From Deltaproteobacteria bacterium (GTDB lineage: Bacteria > Desulfobacterota > DSM-4660 > Desulfatiglandales > Desulfatiglandaceae): a DNA stretch of 5,912 nt. The stretch spans positions 1 to 5,912 of the forward strand of contig JAGHEC010000177.1 of assembly GCA_021159525.1 (NCBI GenBank), given 5' to 3'. A model generated the notes under the pieces. It did no database searches and was not told the DNA's origin. It was given only the letters and a program-made list of their open reading frames with translations. Both the position numbers and the translations under genes were made by a program. How positions within the stretch are numbered: position 1 is the first letter of the stretch; each line of letters begins with the position of its first letter. Positions 1-5,912 of this stretch are shown one piece after another.

Positions 1-1
1 A

Positions 2-925
2 CTTATAAGTCTGTGGGCCATTTTTCAGGCCGGTGTGTTGGGAGAGGATTTCCTTGTCAAAATGGGTTATGATGTTTTGGGAGTGCCGAACACAGATCCG
101 TCCAGACCGCTTTCAAATGCCTTTTATCTTTCCCTGACCCGCACCATACGCGCCATTGGTACATTCAACTCCCCCAATAACTTTGGCAATTACCTGGAAA
201 TCGTTATTGTGTTTACCGTCTTCCTGATCAGCTCCGGCCTTCTCAAAAGGCGGTTTTGGGGGGGGCTGTCCCTCGCCGTCCTCTTCTCAGGCCTGTTGTA
301 CTCATTCTCAAGAAGCGCGTGGATTGCGCTTTTTCTGGCGATGGCCTTTTTTTCCATGTTGACGGCAACCTTCTGCCGGAATATCAAGAGATTCATGGCG
401 TTTGCCAGCATCATGGTTCTTGTGTTTATAGCAGGGCGCCAATTCATTCCCGGTACTATTATCCCGCTTACCGCAGCACATGTTTCCCATTCCATTACGC
501 TGGAGGACCCTTCCGCCAGGACCCATGTCCTTTCCCTGAAAGAGGGCGTAGAGAGGCTTTTATCCGAACCGCTCGGGACAGGCCTGGGGACCAGTGGTCC
601 AAGATCCAGGCAAAAAGGTTTTTTCCATTCAGAGAACTCCTTTATCATCCTCGGGTTTGATGCAGGGGTCCTCGGTCTGCTGATCTACCTTGTTTTCCTT
701 TCGTCCATAGCTTACGATCTTCTGAGAAAAATCCTTTTTGTCAGAGAGGACTTGATAAAAACAATCGCCGTGAGCGGCTTTTGTATTTTCGTAGGACAGA
801 TATTCGTCTGGATGGTCCTTCCAGGAATCGTGGAACTGGAAAACAGCCTTGTCTTTTTTTCTCTGTTAGCGGTCATCCAGAGCATTTCGGATAATGTACT
901 CAAGGAAGGAACAGAGGCTTGCTGA
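2..925 (+). CDS. O-antigen ligase/polymerase-like membrane protein (Wzy_C family), 5' end outside window
   Basis: The reading frame is open from base 2 to the TGA at 923-925 (307 residues visible), so the start lies upstream. An internal GTG at 35 is not a credible start because the protein reads smoothly across it. The fragment is strongly hydrophobic, with about six membrane segments. Family-typical signatures are GTFNSPNNFGNYLE (residues 53-66 of the fragment), FSRSAW closing a membrane helix, a roughly 70-residue extracytoplasmic loop containing EPLGTGLGTSG, and then HSENSFIILGFDAGVLGLL. In the WaaL/Wzy family this pattern (arginine and histidine in the periplasmic loop, then a glycine-rich helix) belongs to inner-membrane enzymes that transfer or polymerise undecaprenyl-linked glycan units at the periplasmic face. 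Ligase and polymerase cannot be told apart from this piece. It ends within a few bases of the start of the GH2 gene, implying one operon. Confidence 0.85.
   Translation, partial: LISLWAIFQAGVLGEDFLVKMGYDVLGVPNTDPSRPLSNAFYLSLTRTIRAIGTFNSPNNFGNYLEIVIVFTVFLISSGLLKRRFWGGLSLAVLFSGLLYSFSRSAWIALFLAMAFFSMLTATFCRNIKRFMAFASIMVLVFIAGRQFIPGTIIPLTAAHVSHSITLEDPSARTHVLSLKEGVERLLSEPLGTGLGTSGPRSRQKGFFHSENSFIILGFDAGVLGLLIYLVFLSSIAYDLLRKILFVREDLIKTIAVSGFCIFVGQIFVWMVLPGIVELENSLVFFSLLAVIQSISDNVLKEGTEAC
902..917 (+). promoter_or_regulatory. purine-rich Shine-Dalgarno region at the gene junction
   Basis: An A/G-rich run (AAGGAAGGAACAGAGG) lies inside the last codons of the upstream membrane-protein gene. Its AGAGG at 913-917 is 9 bases before a GTG at 927, which begins one base after the upstream TGA (923-925). 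This arrangement suits translational coupling. Other in-frame starts are ATG at 894 (32-base overlap, weak ribosome site), ATG at 939 (only a G-rich stretch immediately before it) and ATG at 954. The sequence does not settle the choice. Confidence 0.35.
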
Positions 926-938
926 AGTGGGTGGGGCA

Positions 939-3900
939 ATGGCGCACACGGGAATGACCCGAATTCTATCTTTTGTTTTTTGTTTATTCCTGATGGGCGT
1001 TGACATCTCGGCCGGAGCCCAAAGCGGAAGATTGCAGATTTGCCTCAATGGGGAATGGGGTTTTCAACCGCTGTTCCTGGATAAAGAGCCTGCCGTGGAA
1101 AAGGCGATTCGGATCCTTCGGGAAAAATACTCCCGGGAAGAAATAAGCAGGCATCTTCCAAAGATTATCAAGGGAGACATGCGGGTTGAGAGCTTTCCGA
1201 AGGATGCCCGGGAGCGTATCGAGATGGCCTGCCGGGCATACAAGGAGACATTTAAACGACAGCTCAATGCCTTTTCGAGCTCCCCCCCTCAAGCGCTGCA
1301 ACGGAAGATCAAGGTTCCCGGCTTCTGGACCTATGCCAAGGATTTTGGGTGTCCGGAGGGATGGAAAAGCGCCCGTGCCGGGTGGTATGGAAAGGCTTTT
1401 CTGATTCCGGAAAATATGAGGGATCAGATGATTACCCTGAGATTTGAGGCGGTTAATTGTCTGGCAAAGGTCTTTGTAAACGGACAATATGCGGGCCGGC
1501 ATATCGGTGGATTCACACCCTTTGAAATGGATATAACCGACTTGGCGAGCCCGGGTTCTCAGAACATCGTAAACGTTTTCGTGCAGGATGGGTCGGCCGT
1601 AATGACCCGGGGGGGGCAATACAAGGCCCCGGTCGGTGAACTCGCGAACCACCCGGGGATATGGCAGGCGGTTTTGCTGAGGTCATATCCAAAAGTTCAT
1701 ATACAGGACGTTGTAATCAAGACGTCTGTCAGGCGTCAGACCATTCGCGTTGAAGCCTCCATCAAGAACCATCTGAATTGTGTTGTTAACGGGTCATTAA
1801 AGGCGGATATCGCCGAGGGGATGACTCTCGGAGAAAAAGGCTTTCGGATTCAGCCCCGGGCTCAATCCACCGTGGTTTTTGAAAAAAAATGGGACAACCC
1901 TGTGCTGTGGTCTCCGGAAAACCCGTATCTCTACCAATTGAGCCTGGATCTCTCTGCAGCCGGTCCCAATCAACCGGAAATGAGCGACCGGATGTCTCAA
2001 CCATTCGGGTTCAGAGAGTTCTGGGCTGAAGGGAGGGATTTTTTTCTCAATGGCCGGAGGGTCCGTCTGCGAGGGGACAGCATCAACCGGATTCCCCGCG
2101 CCTATGTATTGACGCCAGAGTATGTAAGGGCTTTTTTTCAAGCCGCTAAGCAGACCAATATTAATGTTGTCCGTCTGCATACTGCGGTTTTTCCTGAATT
2201 CGTCCTTGATATCGCAGACGAAATGGGGATGTTGCTGATCGATGAGGCCCCGATTATGGGCTGGACCCCCTATGATCTTTCGGATCTCACGTATTTCCGG
2301 CAGTTCTTTCGCGAATGGGTGCGCCGGGACAGGAATCACCCTTCGGTTGTCATGTGGAGCGCTCTCAATGAATGTCTTTATTACAAAAGGGGAATCGTGC
2401 CGTTTAAGGAAATGATAACCCGGAGTGACGACACCCGTCCTGTCAAATTCGAGGGCAATGGCGATGCATACGGGGTTGCAGATATTTTCGATGTCCATTA
2501 CCCGGGTGAACACAATTTGCCTGAACTGTTGCTTGCCTTGCTTAAGAAGCAGGAGGATGGAAAACTTGATGGTTTTGGCTATCACGATCAGACCTGGTCT
2601 GGGGATAAACCCATTGCAGCAGGCGAATTCGGGCCCATATTCTATGTTTCTCCGGGCCGAATCGCATTTCTCGGGGGAGAAGGGGTATATGAAGGGATTT
2701 TTTCAGGGCGAAAAAACTATGATGCGGCTGTGGGCGATTTTGTGGCAGCCCAGATCAAGACGATGCGCGGCCTCCAATTCGGCCATATTGCCCCTTGGAG
2801 CACGCTGAATTACGGCCTCAAATGGTTACATACTGATGTCCCATTTTATAGGACCAAAGGCCCTGATGAAAATATGCCGGGCATGCAGCCTGATAGGATT
2901 GTCGGTCACTACAGTCTCACGCTGAATCCTTGGTCTTTCCCCGAGAAACCGTTGTTCAAGAGGACTGCTTTGTACGATAAGATCAGGGATGCTCTAAGGC
3001 CGTTAGCCCTGTTCAGCAGCAGGCCTGACAGGAACCTTTTTGAGGATAAAAACCTTGGGCAGGCATGGACGCTGCACAACGATACCCCCGGTGAGATTTG
3101 CGGAAATCTGGTCTGGGAAGTCCGGTTTAGCGGGAGGATTATTGATCGGAAAGCTCTGGAATTGGCGCTTCCATCAGGCAACAGCGTTCGAGGCAGGATT
3201 GATGCGAGGACTCCGAAGGTTGAAGAAACGGAAACGATTCATGTGGATATCAGGGTGGAAGATATAAAAGGGAGATGTTTGCTGAACAAATGCTGCACCT
3301 ACGCGGTTTATCCGGGCAGACTCCTGACCGACCCGATGGATTCTCTCTCGGGCATGAAGATCGGGCTTTGCGACAAGACAGGGCAGACGTCAAAAATTCT
3401 TCATGGTCTGGGGATAAGGCCTCTTGACGTCCGGTCTCCTGTTGATTCAGAGCTCGACCTCCTGATCATCGGAAAGGACAGCCTGGATATGGACATGGCG
3501 GACAGGGCCGGGGCCTATGCCAGCGAGGGCGGCAAGGTCTTGCTCTTTGAACAGGCCTCTCCTTTGGCAGTTCGGCGGCTCACAGATGGAAACGTGAATC
3601 TCGAAAAGATGAAGGCCGCCATTGCTTTTCCCTTGGCAAAAGGCCACCCTGTTTTTAAAAATATCGAATGTGATGATCTGCGGTTTTGGGGGAAGGACTA
3701 TCTGGTGAGCCGGCTCAATTTTCTCAAGCCGGAAAGGGGGGTGTTTTGTTCCTTAGCTGAAGCAGGAGGAAATGACGGGCTGACGCACACGCCATTGCTG
3801 GAGGTAAGGCAGGGGAAGGGCATGCTGATTATGAGCCAACTGCTGCTTGTGGAAAAATTCTTTGATGAGCCCGCGGCAGCCATCCTGTTAAGAAACATCC

Positions 3901-4634
3901 TGGGCTATGCGGCGGAGATGAAGACAGAAGACTTGCCTGAACGAGAGCTTGTGCTGATCACCGACTGTGAGAAAGACCCTTTGCGTGGTTTCTTGCAGGA
4001 GATATCCATTCCGTTTCATGTGTCGGCGGCTGTTGATTTGGAGACGCTGCCCAATTATGGTGCCATGCTTTTGTCCGCAGATACCGTTCACTGGCCAGTC
4101 CTGAGAAAAGAGAAACACTGGTTGCTGGATTACCTGAGGAGCGGGGGCAACATCATTGTACAAGGTCTGAACCCTTTCCATGCAGCCCAGTTCAACGCCG
4201 TCTTTGAGACTGATTTAAGAGTGTCGCCGACGTCCCTGCTTCATCCCCAGGTGGAAAAGGCCACAGATGATGAGATGCTGTGGGGGGTGAGCAACGCTGA
4301 CCTTGTTTGGGCAAAAAGCGCCGTGCCGTTTGTCGCATATTCCAAGAAAGGGACAGTCCTGATTAAGGAGCCCTCAAAAACAGCAAAGTTTCCTCAGGGG
4401 ATGTGCTGGGGAGATGCCTTGAGGTTTACGCAACTTACAGCAAAAGAAATCAAGAATCCCGGAGCCGCGCTCCTCAAACTCCCTTACGGCAAAGGCCGGA
4501 TCCTGGTGAACCAGATGTTACCCATGCGCGAACCCAAGGTAAGGAGGTACATCTCGACATTGATTATGAATGCGATCGTAAATTGCAGAAAAGGTAACCG
4601 TTCACGGGGTCTTGAGATCTCCCTGGTACACTGA
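939..4634 (+). CDS. secreted glycoside hydrolase family 2 protein with tandem C-terminal amidotransferase-like domains
   Basis: Numbering is from ATG 939 (1231 residues); GTG 927, ATG 894 and ATG 954 are alternatives. Residues 1-27 form a signal peptide (hydrophobic core ILSFVFCLFLMGV, likely cleavage after SAGA), so the protein is exported. A GH2 sugar-binding domain follows (LNGEWGFQP near 36, VPGFW at 126, VFVNGQYAG, NHPGIWQAVLL near 237), then an Ig-like domain (about 248-360) and a TIM barrel (about 361-690). The barrel carries LRGDSIN, LLIDEAPIMGW, RNHPSVVMWSALNE with the expected acid/base Glu478, and AAGEFG with the probable nucleophile Glu563. Both GH2 catalytic glutamates are therefore present, which predicts a retaining beta-glycosidase; the sugar (galactoside, glucuronide, mannoside or other) cannot be read. 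Residues 803-990 and 1001-1215 resemble two amidotransferase-like folds as appended to some GH2/GH42 enzymes. An extra charged helical segment occupies about 47-122. The position directly behind a Wzy-type gene suggests it acts on the exported polysaccharide. Confidence 0.85.
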   Translation: MAHTGMTRILSFVFCLFLMGVDISAGAQSGRLQICLNGEWGFQPLFLDKEPAVEKAIRILREKYSREEISRHLPKIIKGDMRVESFPKDARERIEMACRAYKETFKRQLNAFSSSPPQALQRKIKVPGFWTYAKDFGCPEGWKSARAGWYGKAFLIPENMRDQMITLRFEAVNCLAKVFVNGQYAGRHIGGFTPFEMDITDLASPGSQNIVNVFVQDGSAVMTRGGQYKAPVGELANHPGIWQAVLLRSYPKVHIQDVVIKTSVRRQTIRVEASIKNHLNCVVNGSLKADIAEGMTLGEKGFRIQPRAQSTVVFEKKWDNPVLWSPENPYLYQLSLDLSAAGPNQPEMSDRMSQPFGFREFWAEGRDFFLNGRRVRLRGDSINRIPRAYVLTPEYVRAFFQAAKQTNINVVRLHTAVFPEFVLDIADEMGMLLIDEAPIMGWTPYDLSDLTYFRQFFREWVRRDRNHPSVVMWSALNECLYYKRGIVPFKEMITRSDDTRPVKFEGNGDAYGVADIFDVHYPGEHNLPELLLALLKKQEDGKLDGFGYHDQTWSGDKPIAAGEFGPIFYVSPGRIAFLGGEGVYEGIFSGRKNYDAAVGDFVAAQIKTMRGLQFGHIAPWSTLNYGLKWLHTDVPFYRTKGPDENMPGMQPDRIVGHYSLTLNPWSFPEKPLFKRTALYDKIRDALRPLALFSSRPDRNLFEDKNLGQAWTLHNDTPGEICGNLVWEVRFSGRIIDRKALELALPSGNSVRGRIDARTPKVEETETIHVDIRVEDIKGRCLLNKCCTYAVYPGRLLTDPMDSLSGMKIGLCDKTGQTSKILHGLGIRPLDVRSPVDSELDLLIIGKDSLDMDMADRAGAYASEGGKVLLFEQASPLAVRRLTDGNVNLEKMKAAIAFPLAKGHPVFKNIECDDLRFWGKDYLVSRLNFLKPERGVFCSLAEAGGNDGLTHTPLLEVRQGKGMLIMSQLLLVEKFFDEPAAAILLRNILGYAAEMKTEDLPERELVLITDCEKDPLRGFLQEISIPFHVSAAVDLETLPNYGAMLLSADTVHWPVLRKEKHWLLDYLRSGGNIIVQGLNPFHAAQFNAVFETDLRVSPTSLLHPQVEKATDDEMLWGVSNADLVWAKSAVPFVAYSKKGTVLIKEPSKTAKFPQGMCWGDALRFTQLTAKEIKNPGAALLKLPYGKGRILVNQMLPMREPKVRRYISTLIMNAIVNCRKGNRSRGLEISLVH

Positions 4635-4648
4635 TATGAGAAAATCGC

Positions 4649-4795
4649 ATCAGCCCAATAATTGGGGGGATAACAGCGAACGTACCACCGGGGCAGGAAG
4701 ATTTTTCTTGTGCTCCCTCCGGGGCGTAGGCCCGCTACGGGCCGGAGGCCGGCAGTCGCGTCAGAAAAACCCTTCTGCCCCCATTTATTGAGCTG
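4649..4795 (+). repeat. palindromic dispersed repeat, copy A (complete-looking)
   Basis: The outer arms CAGCCCAATAATTGGGGG (4651-4668) and CCCCCATTTATTGAGCTG (4778-4795) are inverted repeats matching at 16 of 18 positions. Inner arms GGGGCAGGAAGATTTTTCTT (from 4690) and CAGAAAAACCCTTCTGCCCC (4762-4781) are also inverted copies of each other. The left arm has about 21 extra bases (GATAACAGCGAAC and what follows) that the right arm lacks. The left arm recurs as a direct repeat at 5698-5766. The element starts 14 bases after the GH2 stop codon and lies between two converging genes. It resembles a REP/MITE-like intergenic element; the family is not recognised. Confidence 0.6.
4716..4748 (+). other. 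GC-rich hairpin at the centre of repeat copy A
   Basis: CCTCCGG pairs with CCGGAGG, and CGTAG pairs with CTACG. The two stems are separated by a symmetrical GG/GG internal loop and closed by a 5-base loop (GCCCG), giving 12 paired bases. No T-run follows on either strand, so it is not a classical rho-independent terminator. It could still hinder transcription or protect mRNA ends between the converging genes. Confidence 0.5.
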
Positions 4796-5054
4796 TTACG
4801 TGAACGATTACCAGAAAAGATTCTTGTAAGACGAGCAAATAAGCGGAGAAACGGAAATGAGGTTCTCGTGGGTCACACCGCCCTCGCCCCCCACACACAC
4901 AAGATCAGGGGGGATGGACCAGAGGCTGAGGCCCTCAGGTTGTCTGTTGCTGGAAGAACCCATTATCTGATTGCCTATCGAAGGATTCCGGGCTGCCCAC
5001 AATGGCGGCCGCAGACGGAATGTGGAATGCCCGCTGGATGAAGGGGAAGGGGCG
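4796..5054. other. intergenic stretch without a convincing gene
   Basis: This lies between repeat copy A and the stop codon of the minus-strand coiled-coil gene. Short open frames exist on both strands, but none shows a recognisable domain together with a good ribosome site. The only structure seen is CCCCCC (4887-4892) facing GGGGGG (4908-4913) across a 15-base loop containing a CA dinucleotide run. No T-run accompanies it, so a terminator role for the coiled-coil gene is possible but unproven. Confidence 0.4.
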
Positions 5055-5585
5055 TCACGCTGCCAGACGCTCTTGGAGATCCGCCAACTCAACCTCGATC
5101 CGATGAACCCGCGCCTCAATTCCTTGATGCTCCTCACGCCGTACGACAACCTCATACAGCCGATCCATCCGGCTGTTCGTCTTGTCAATGCGGTGGATCA
5201 GATCGGCCGAGAGCGCATCCATTCGTTTGTTCACATCGTCAAACCGGTGGATCAGATCGGCCGAGAGCGCATCCATCCGTTTGTTCATATCGTCTATCCG
5301 GTGGATCAGATCGGCCGAGAGCGCATCCATTCGTTTGTCTGTCTTTTCAATCCGGTGAACCAGATCGGCCGAGAGCGCATCCATCCGTTTGTTCATATCG
5401 TCTATCCGCTTGTTCGTCTCGTCAATCCGACGGCTCTGGTCCGAGAGTTGGCGACTCATGTCGTCCAGGCGCTGGCCCATGTCGGTCAATCGCTGGTTGG
5501 TCACGGTCTGGTTCTCCCGAATGAGGCCCAGTTCCGGAAGGACCATATCCGCAATGGCCTTACGAACGGTTTCCATCAGTTCCAT
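5055..5585 (-). CDS. small coiled-coil protein with 18-residue tandem repeats, function unknown
   Basis: The gene encodes 176 residues. The ATG at 5585 is preceded by AGGAG (5597-5593) with an ideal 7-base gap. Residues 1-30 form a short N-terminal helix (METVRKAIADMVLPELGLI). Residues 32-66 are clean 7-residue repeats (RLTDMGQ, RLDDMSR, QLSDQSR, RIDETNK, RIDDMNK). From about 66 to 137 come four 18-residue repeats of the type KRMDALSADLIHRIDDMN, followed by RMDRLYEVVVRREEH and a final coiled-coil stretch ending in LADLQERLAA. There is no signal peptide or membrane segment, so a soluble, oligomeric, rod-like cytoplasmic protein is expected. Eighteen equals 7+11, a heptad plus a hendecad, which keeps a coiled coil in register. 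No enzymatic motif is present. It converges on the GH2 gene and sits between two copies of a dispersed repeat, so it is probably not part of the polysaccharide operon. Confidence 0.75.
   Translation of the reverse strand: MELMETVRKAIADMVLPELGLIRENQTVTNQRLTDMGQRLDDMSRQLSDQSRRIDETNKRIDDMNKRMDALSADLVHRIEKTDKRMDALSADLIHRIDDMNKRMDALSADLIHRFDDVNKRMDALSADLIHRIDKTNSRMDRLYEVVVRREEHQGIEARVHRIEVELADLQERLAA
5191..5406 (-). repeat. four 54-bp in-frame tandem repeats inside the coiled-coil gene
   Basis: Units begin at 5191, 5245, 5299 and 5353 (plus-strand coordinates) with exact 54-base spacing. All share an identical core that includes GATCGGCCGAGAGCGCATCC. Units 2 and 4 differ at only two positions, while units 1 and 3 diverge in their last third, suggesting a two-unit (108-bp) duplication. 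The unit length is a multiple of three, so copy-number change alters the rod length by 18 residues without a frameshift. Confidence 0.9.
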
Positions 5586-5592
5586 AACATTT

Positions 5593-5597
5593 CTCCT
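5593..5597 (-). promoter_or_regulatory. ribosome binding site of the coiled-coil gene
   Basis: AGGAG on the minus strand lies 7 bases before the ATG at 5585. It supports this start over the overlapping out-of-frame ATG at 5590, and supports the minus strand as the coding strand for this region. Confidence 0.7.
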
Positions 5598-5658
5598 GCG
5601 GAGCCCCGCTTTCGATCTCCAGGCACACGACCCTGTCTTCGGAGAAATCGCTTTTGAT

Positions 5659-5688
5659 ATTCAACAGCCTGAACCGTTTCACAGTCAA
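5659..5688 (-). promoter_or_regulatory. candidate sigma-70-type promoter for the coiled-coil gene
   Basis: On the minus strand TTGACT (5688-5683, five of six matches to the -35 consensus) is followed after 18 bases by TTGAAT (5664-5659, four of six matches to the -10 consensus). It would start transcription about 65 bases before the ATG. The -10 is weak, and the same bases could instead belong to a small upstream reading frame. Confidence 0.3.
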
Positions 5689-5697
5689 GGCAACTGT

Positions 5698-5766
5698 ATC
5701 ACCTCAATAATTAGGGGGATAACTGCGAACCTGGTGCCGGGGCAGAAGACTTTTTCTTCCGCTCCG
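5698..5766 (+). repeat. dispersed repeat, copy B (left arm only)
   Basis: This is a direct, same-orientation copy of the left arm of the element at 4649, offset by 1049 bases. Shared blocks include CAATAATT, GGGGGATAAC, GCGAAC, CCGGGGCAG, TTTTTCTT and GCTCC, aligned almost without gaps over about 69 bases. A shorter GC-rich stretch (TCCGGGCCTCCGGGCCGG) follows in place of the central hairpin of copy A, and no right arm is visible. It is probably a truncated member of the same family, located just upstream of the coiled-coil gene. Confidence 0.6.
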
Positions 5767-5885
5767 GGCCTCCGGGCCGGTCTCATGAGTGACTTATCTG
5801 CGGGGGACACCCGCCTGCCAAGGCCAATTGAGCGTTCTTGCCAAGACTTTCGTCCCGTGGATCTGCGATGGCAGAAGGAAGTAAC
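5767..5885. other. non-coding stretch with a short GC hairpin
   Basis: No gene is supported here. GCGGG (5800-5804) and CCCGC (5810-5814) can form a 5-bp hairpin with a 5-base loop, without a following T-run. The sequence immediately before 5886 supplies a possible ribosome site for a plus-strand gene. Confidence 0.35.
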
Positions 5886-5912
5886 ATGGGTAACAAGGCA
5901 ATGGCGGGCAGG
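5886..5912 (+). CDS. possible start of a gene running off the right edge
   Basis: ATG at 5886 is preceded by AAGGA (5875-5879) with a 6-base gap, and nine codons (MGNKAMAGR) are visible without a stop. An in-frame ATG at 5868 (adding MAEGSN) has a poorer ribosome site. The frame is closed upstream by a TGA at 5829-5831. Nine residues are too few to recognise a family, so only the start context supports this call. Confidence 0.25.

Noticed and set aside
984..1652. 222-residue minus-strand open frame
   Set aside because: It is antisense to the signal peptide and sugar-binding domain of the GH2 gene and has no independent support.
1797..2585. 262-residue minus-strand open frame inside the GH2 gene
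   Set aside because: It lies entirely antisense to the GH2 Ig-like and barrel domains, whose motifs are unmistakable.
4716..4782. Rho-independent terminator for the GH2 operon
   Set aside because: The hairpin is strong, but no T-run follows it directly on either strand; it fits better as the centre of a dispersed palindromic element.
4808..5188. 126-residue minus-strand open frame from a TTG
   Set aside because: It overlaps the 3' part of the coiled-coil gene in another frame, has no clear ribosome site, and shows no recognisable motif.
5191..5406. CRISPR-like array
   Set aside because: The units are contiguous with no unique spacers, their length is a multiple of three, and they encode regular coiled-coil repeats.
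4971..5657. 228-residue plus-strand open frame antisense to the coiled-coil gene
   Set aside because: It exists because the 54-bp repeats contain no stop in this frame. Its product is an implausible repeat, and the minus-strand gene has the ideal ribosome site and regular coiled-coil heptads.

Overview
The window looks like part of a surface-polysaccharide locus from a Gram-negative bacterium, followed by a repeat-rich accessory stretch. GC content is moderate. There is no ribosomal or other lineage marker, so the organism cannot be named. The combination of a Wzy/WaaL-type membrane protein, a large secreted family 2 glycosidase and a low-complexity coiled-coil gene would fit a deltaproteobacterial (Desulfobacterota-like) genome, but that is an impression, not a demonstration.

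Positions 2-925 hold the C-terminal part of an O-antigen ligase/polymerase-like (Wzy_C) inner-membrane protein; its start lies before the window. Directly behind it, on the same strand and virtually overlapping, lies a very large gene ending at 4634. It encodes a signal-peptide-bearing glycoside hydrolase family 2 (GH2) protein whose C-terminal half carries two apparently duplicated glutamine-amidotransferase-like (non-catalytic-looking) domains. The tight junction suggests one operon. A Wzy-type protein would handle lipid-linked repeat units, and an exported glycosidase would trim, edit or degrade the same or a related glycan outside the cytoplasm.

Positions 4635-5054 contain no convincing gene. 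They open with a 147-bp palindromic element (about 4649-4795) built from imperfect inverted arms around a GC-rich hairpin. The left arm recurs in the same orientation at 5698-5766. Between the two copies, on the minus strand, is a 176-residue coiled-coil gene (5585 to 5055) with a good Shine-Dalgarno site and four in-frame 54-bp tandem repeats (18 residues each). The coiled-coil gene is thus bracketed by direct copies of a dispersed repeat and may be a separate accessory unit inserted beside the polysaccharide operon.

The right end (5767-5912) is mostly non-coding. The start of a plus-strand gene may lie at 5886, running out of the window, but only nine codons are visible.
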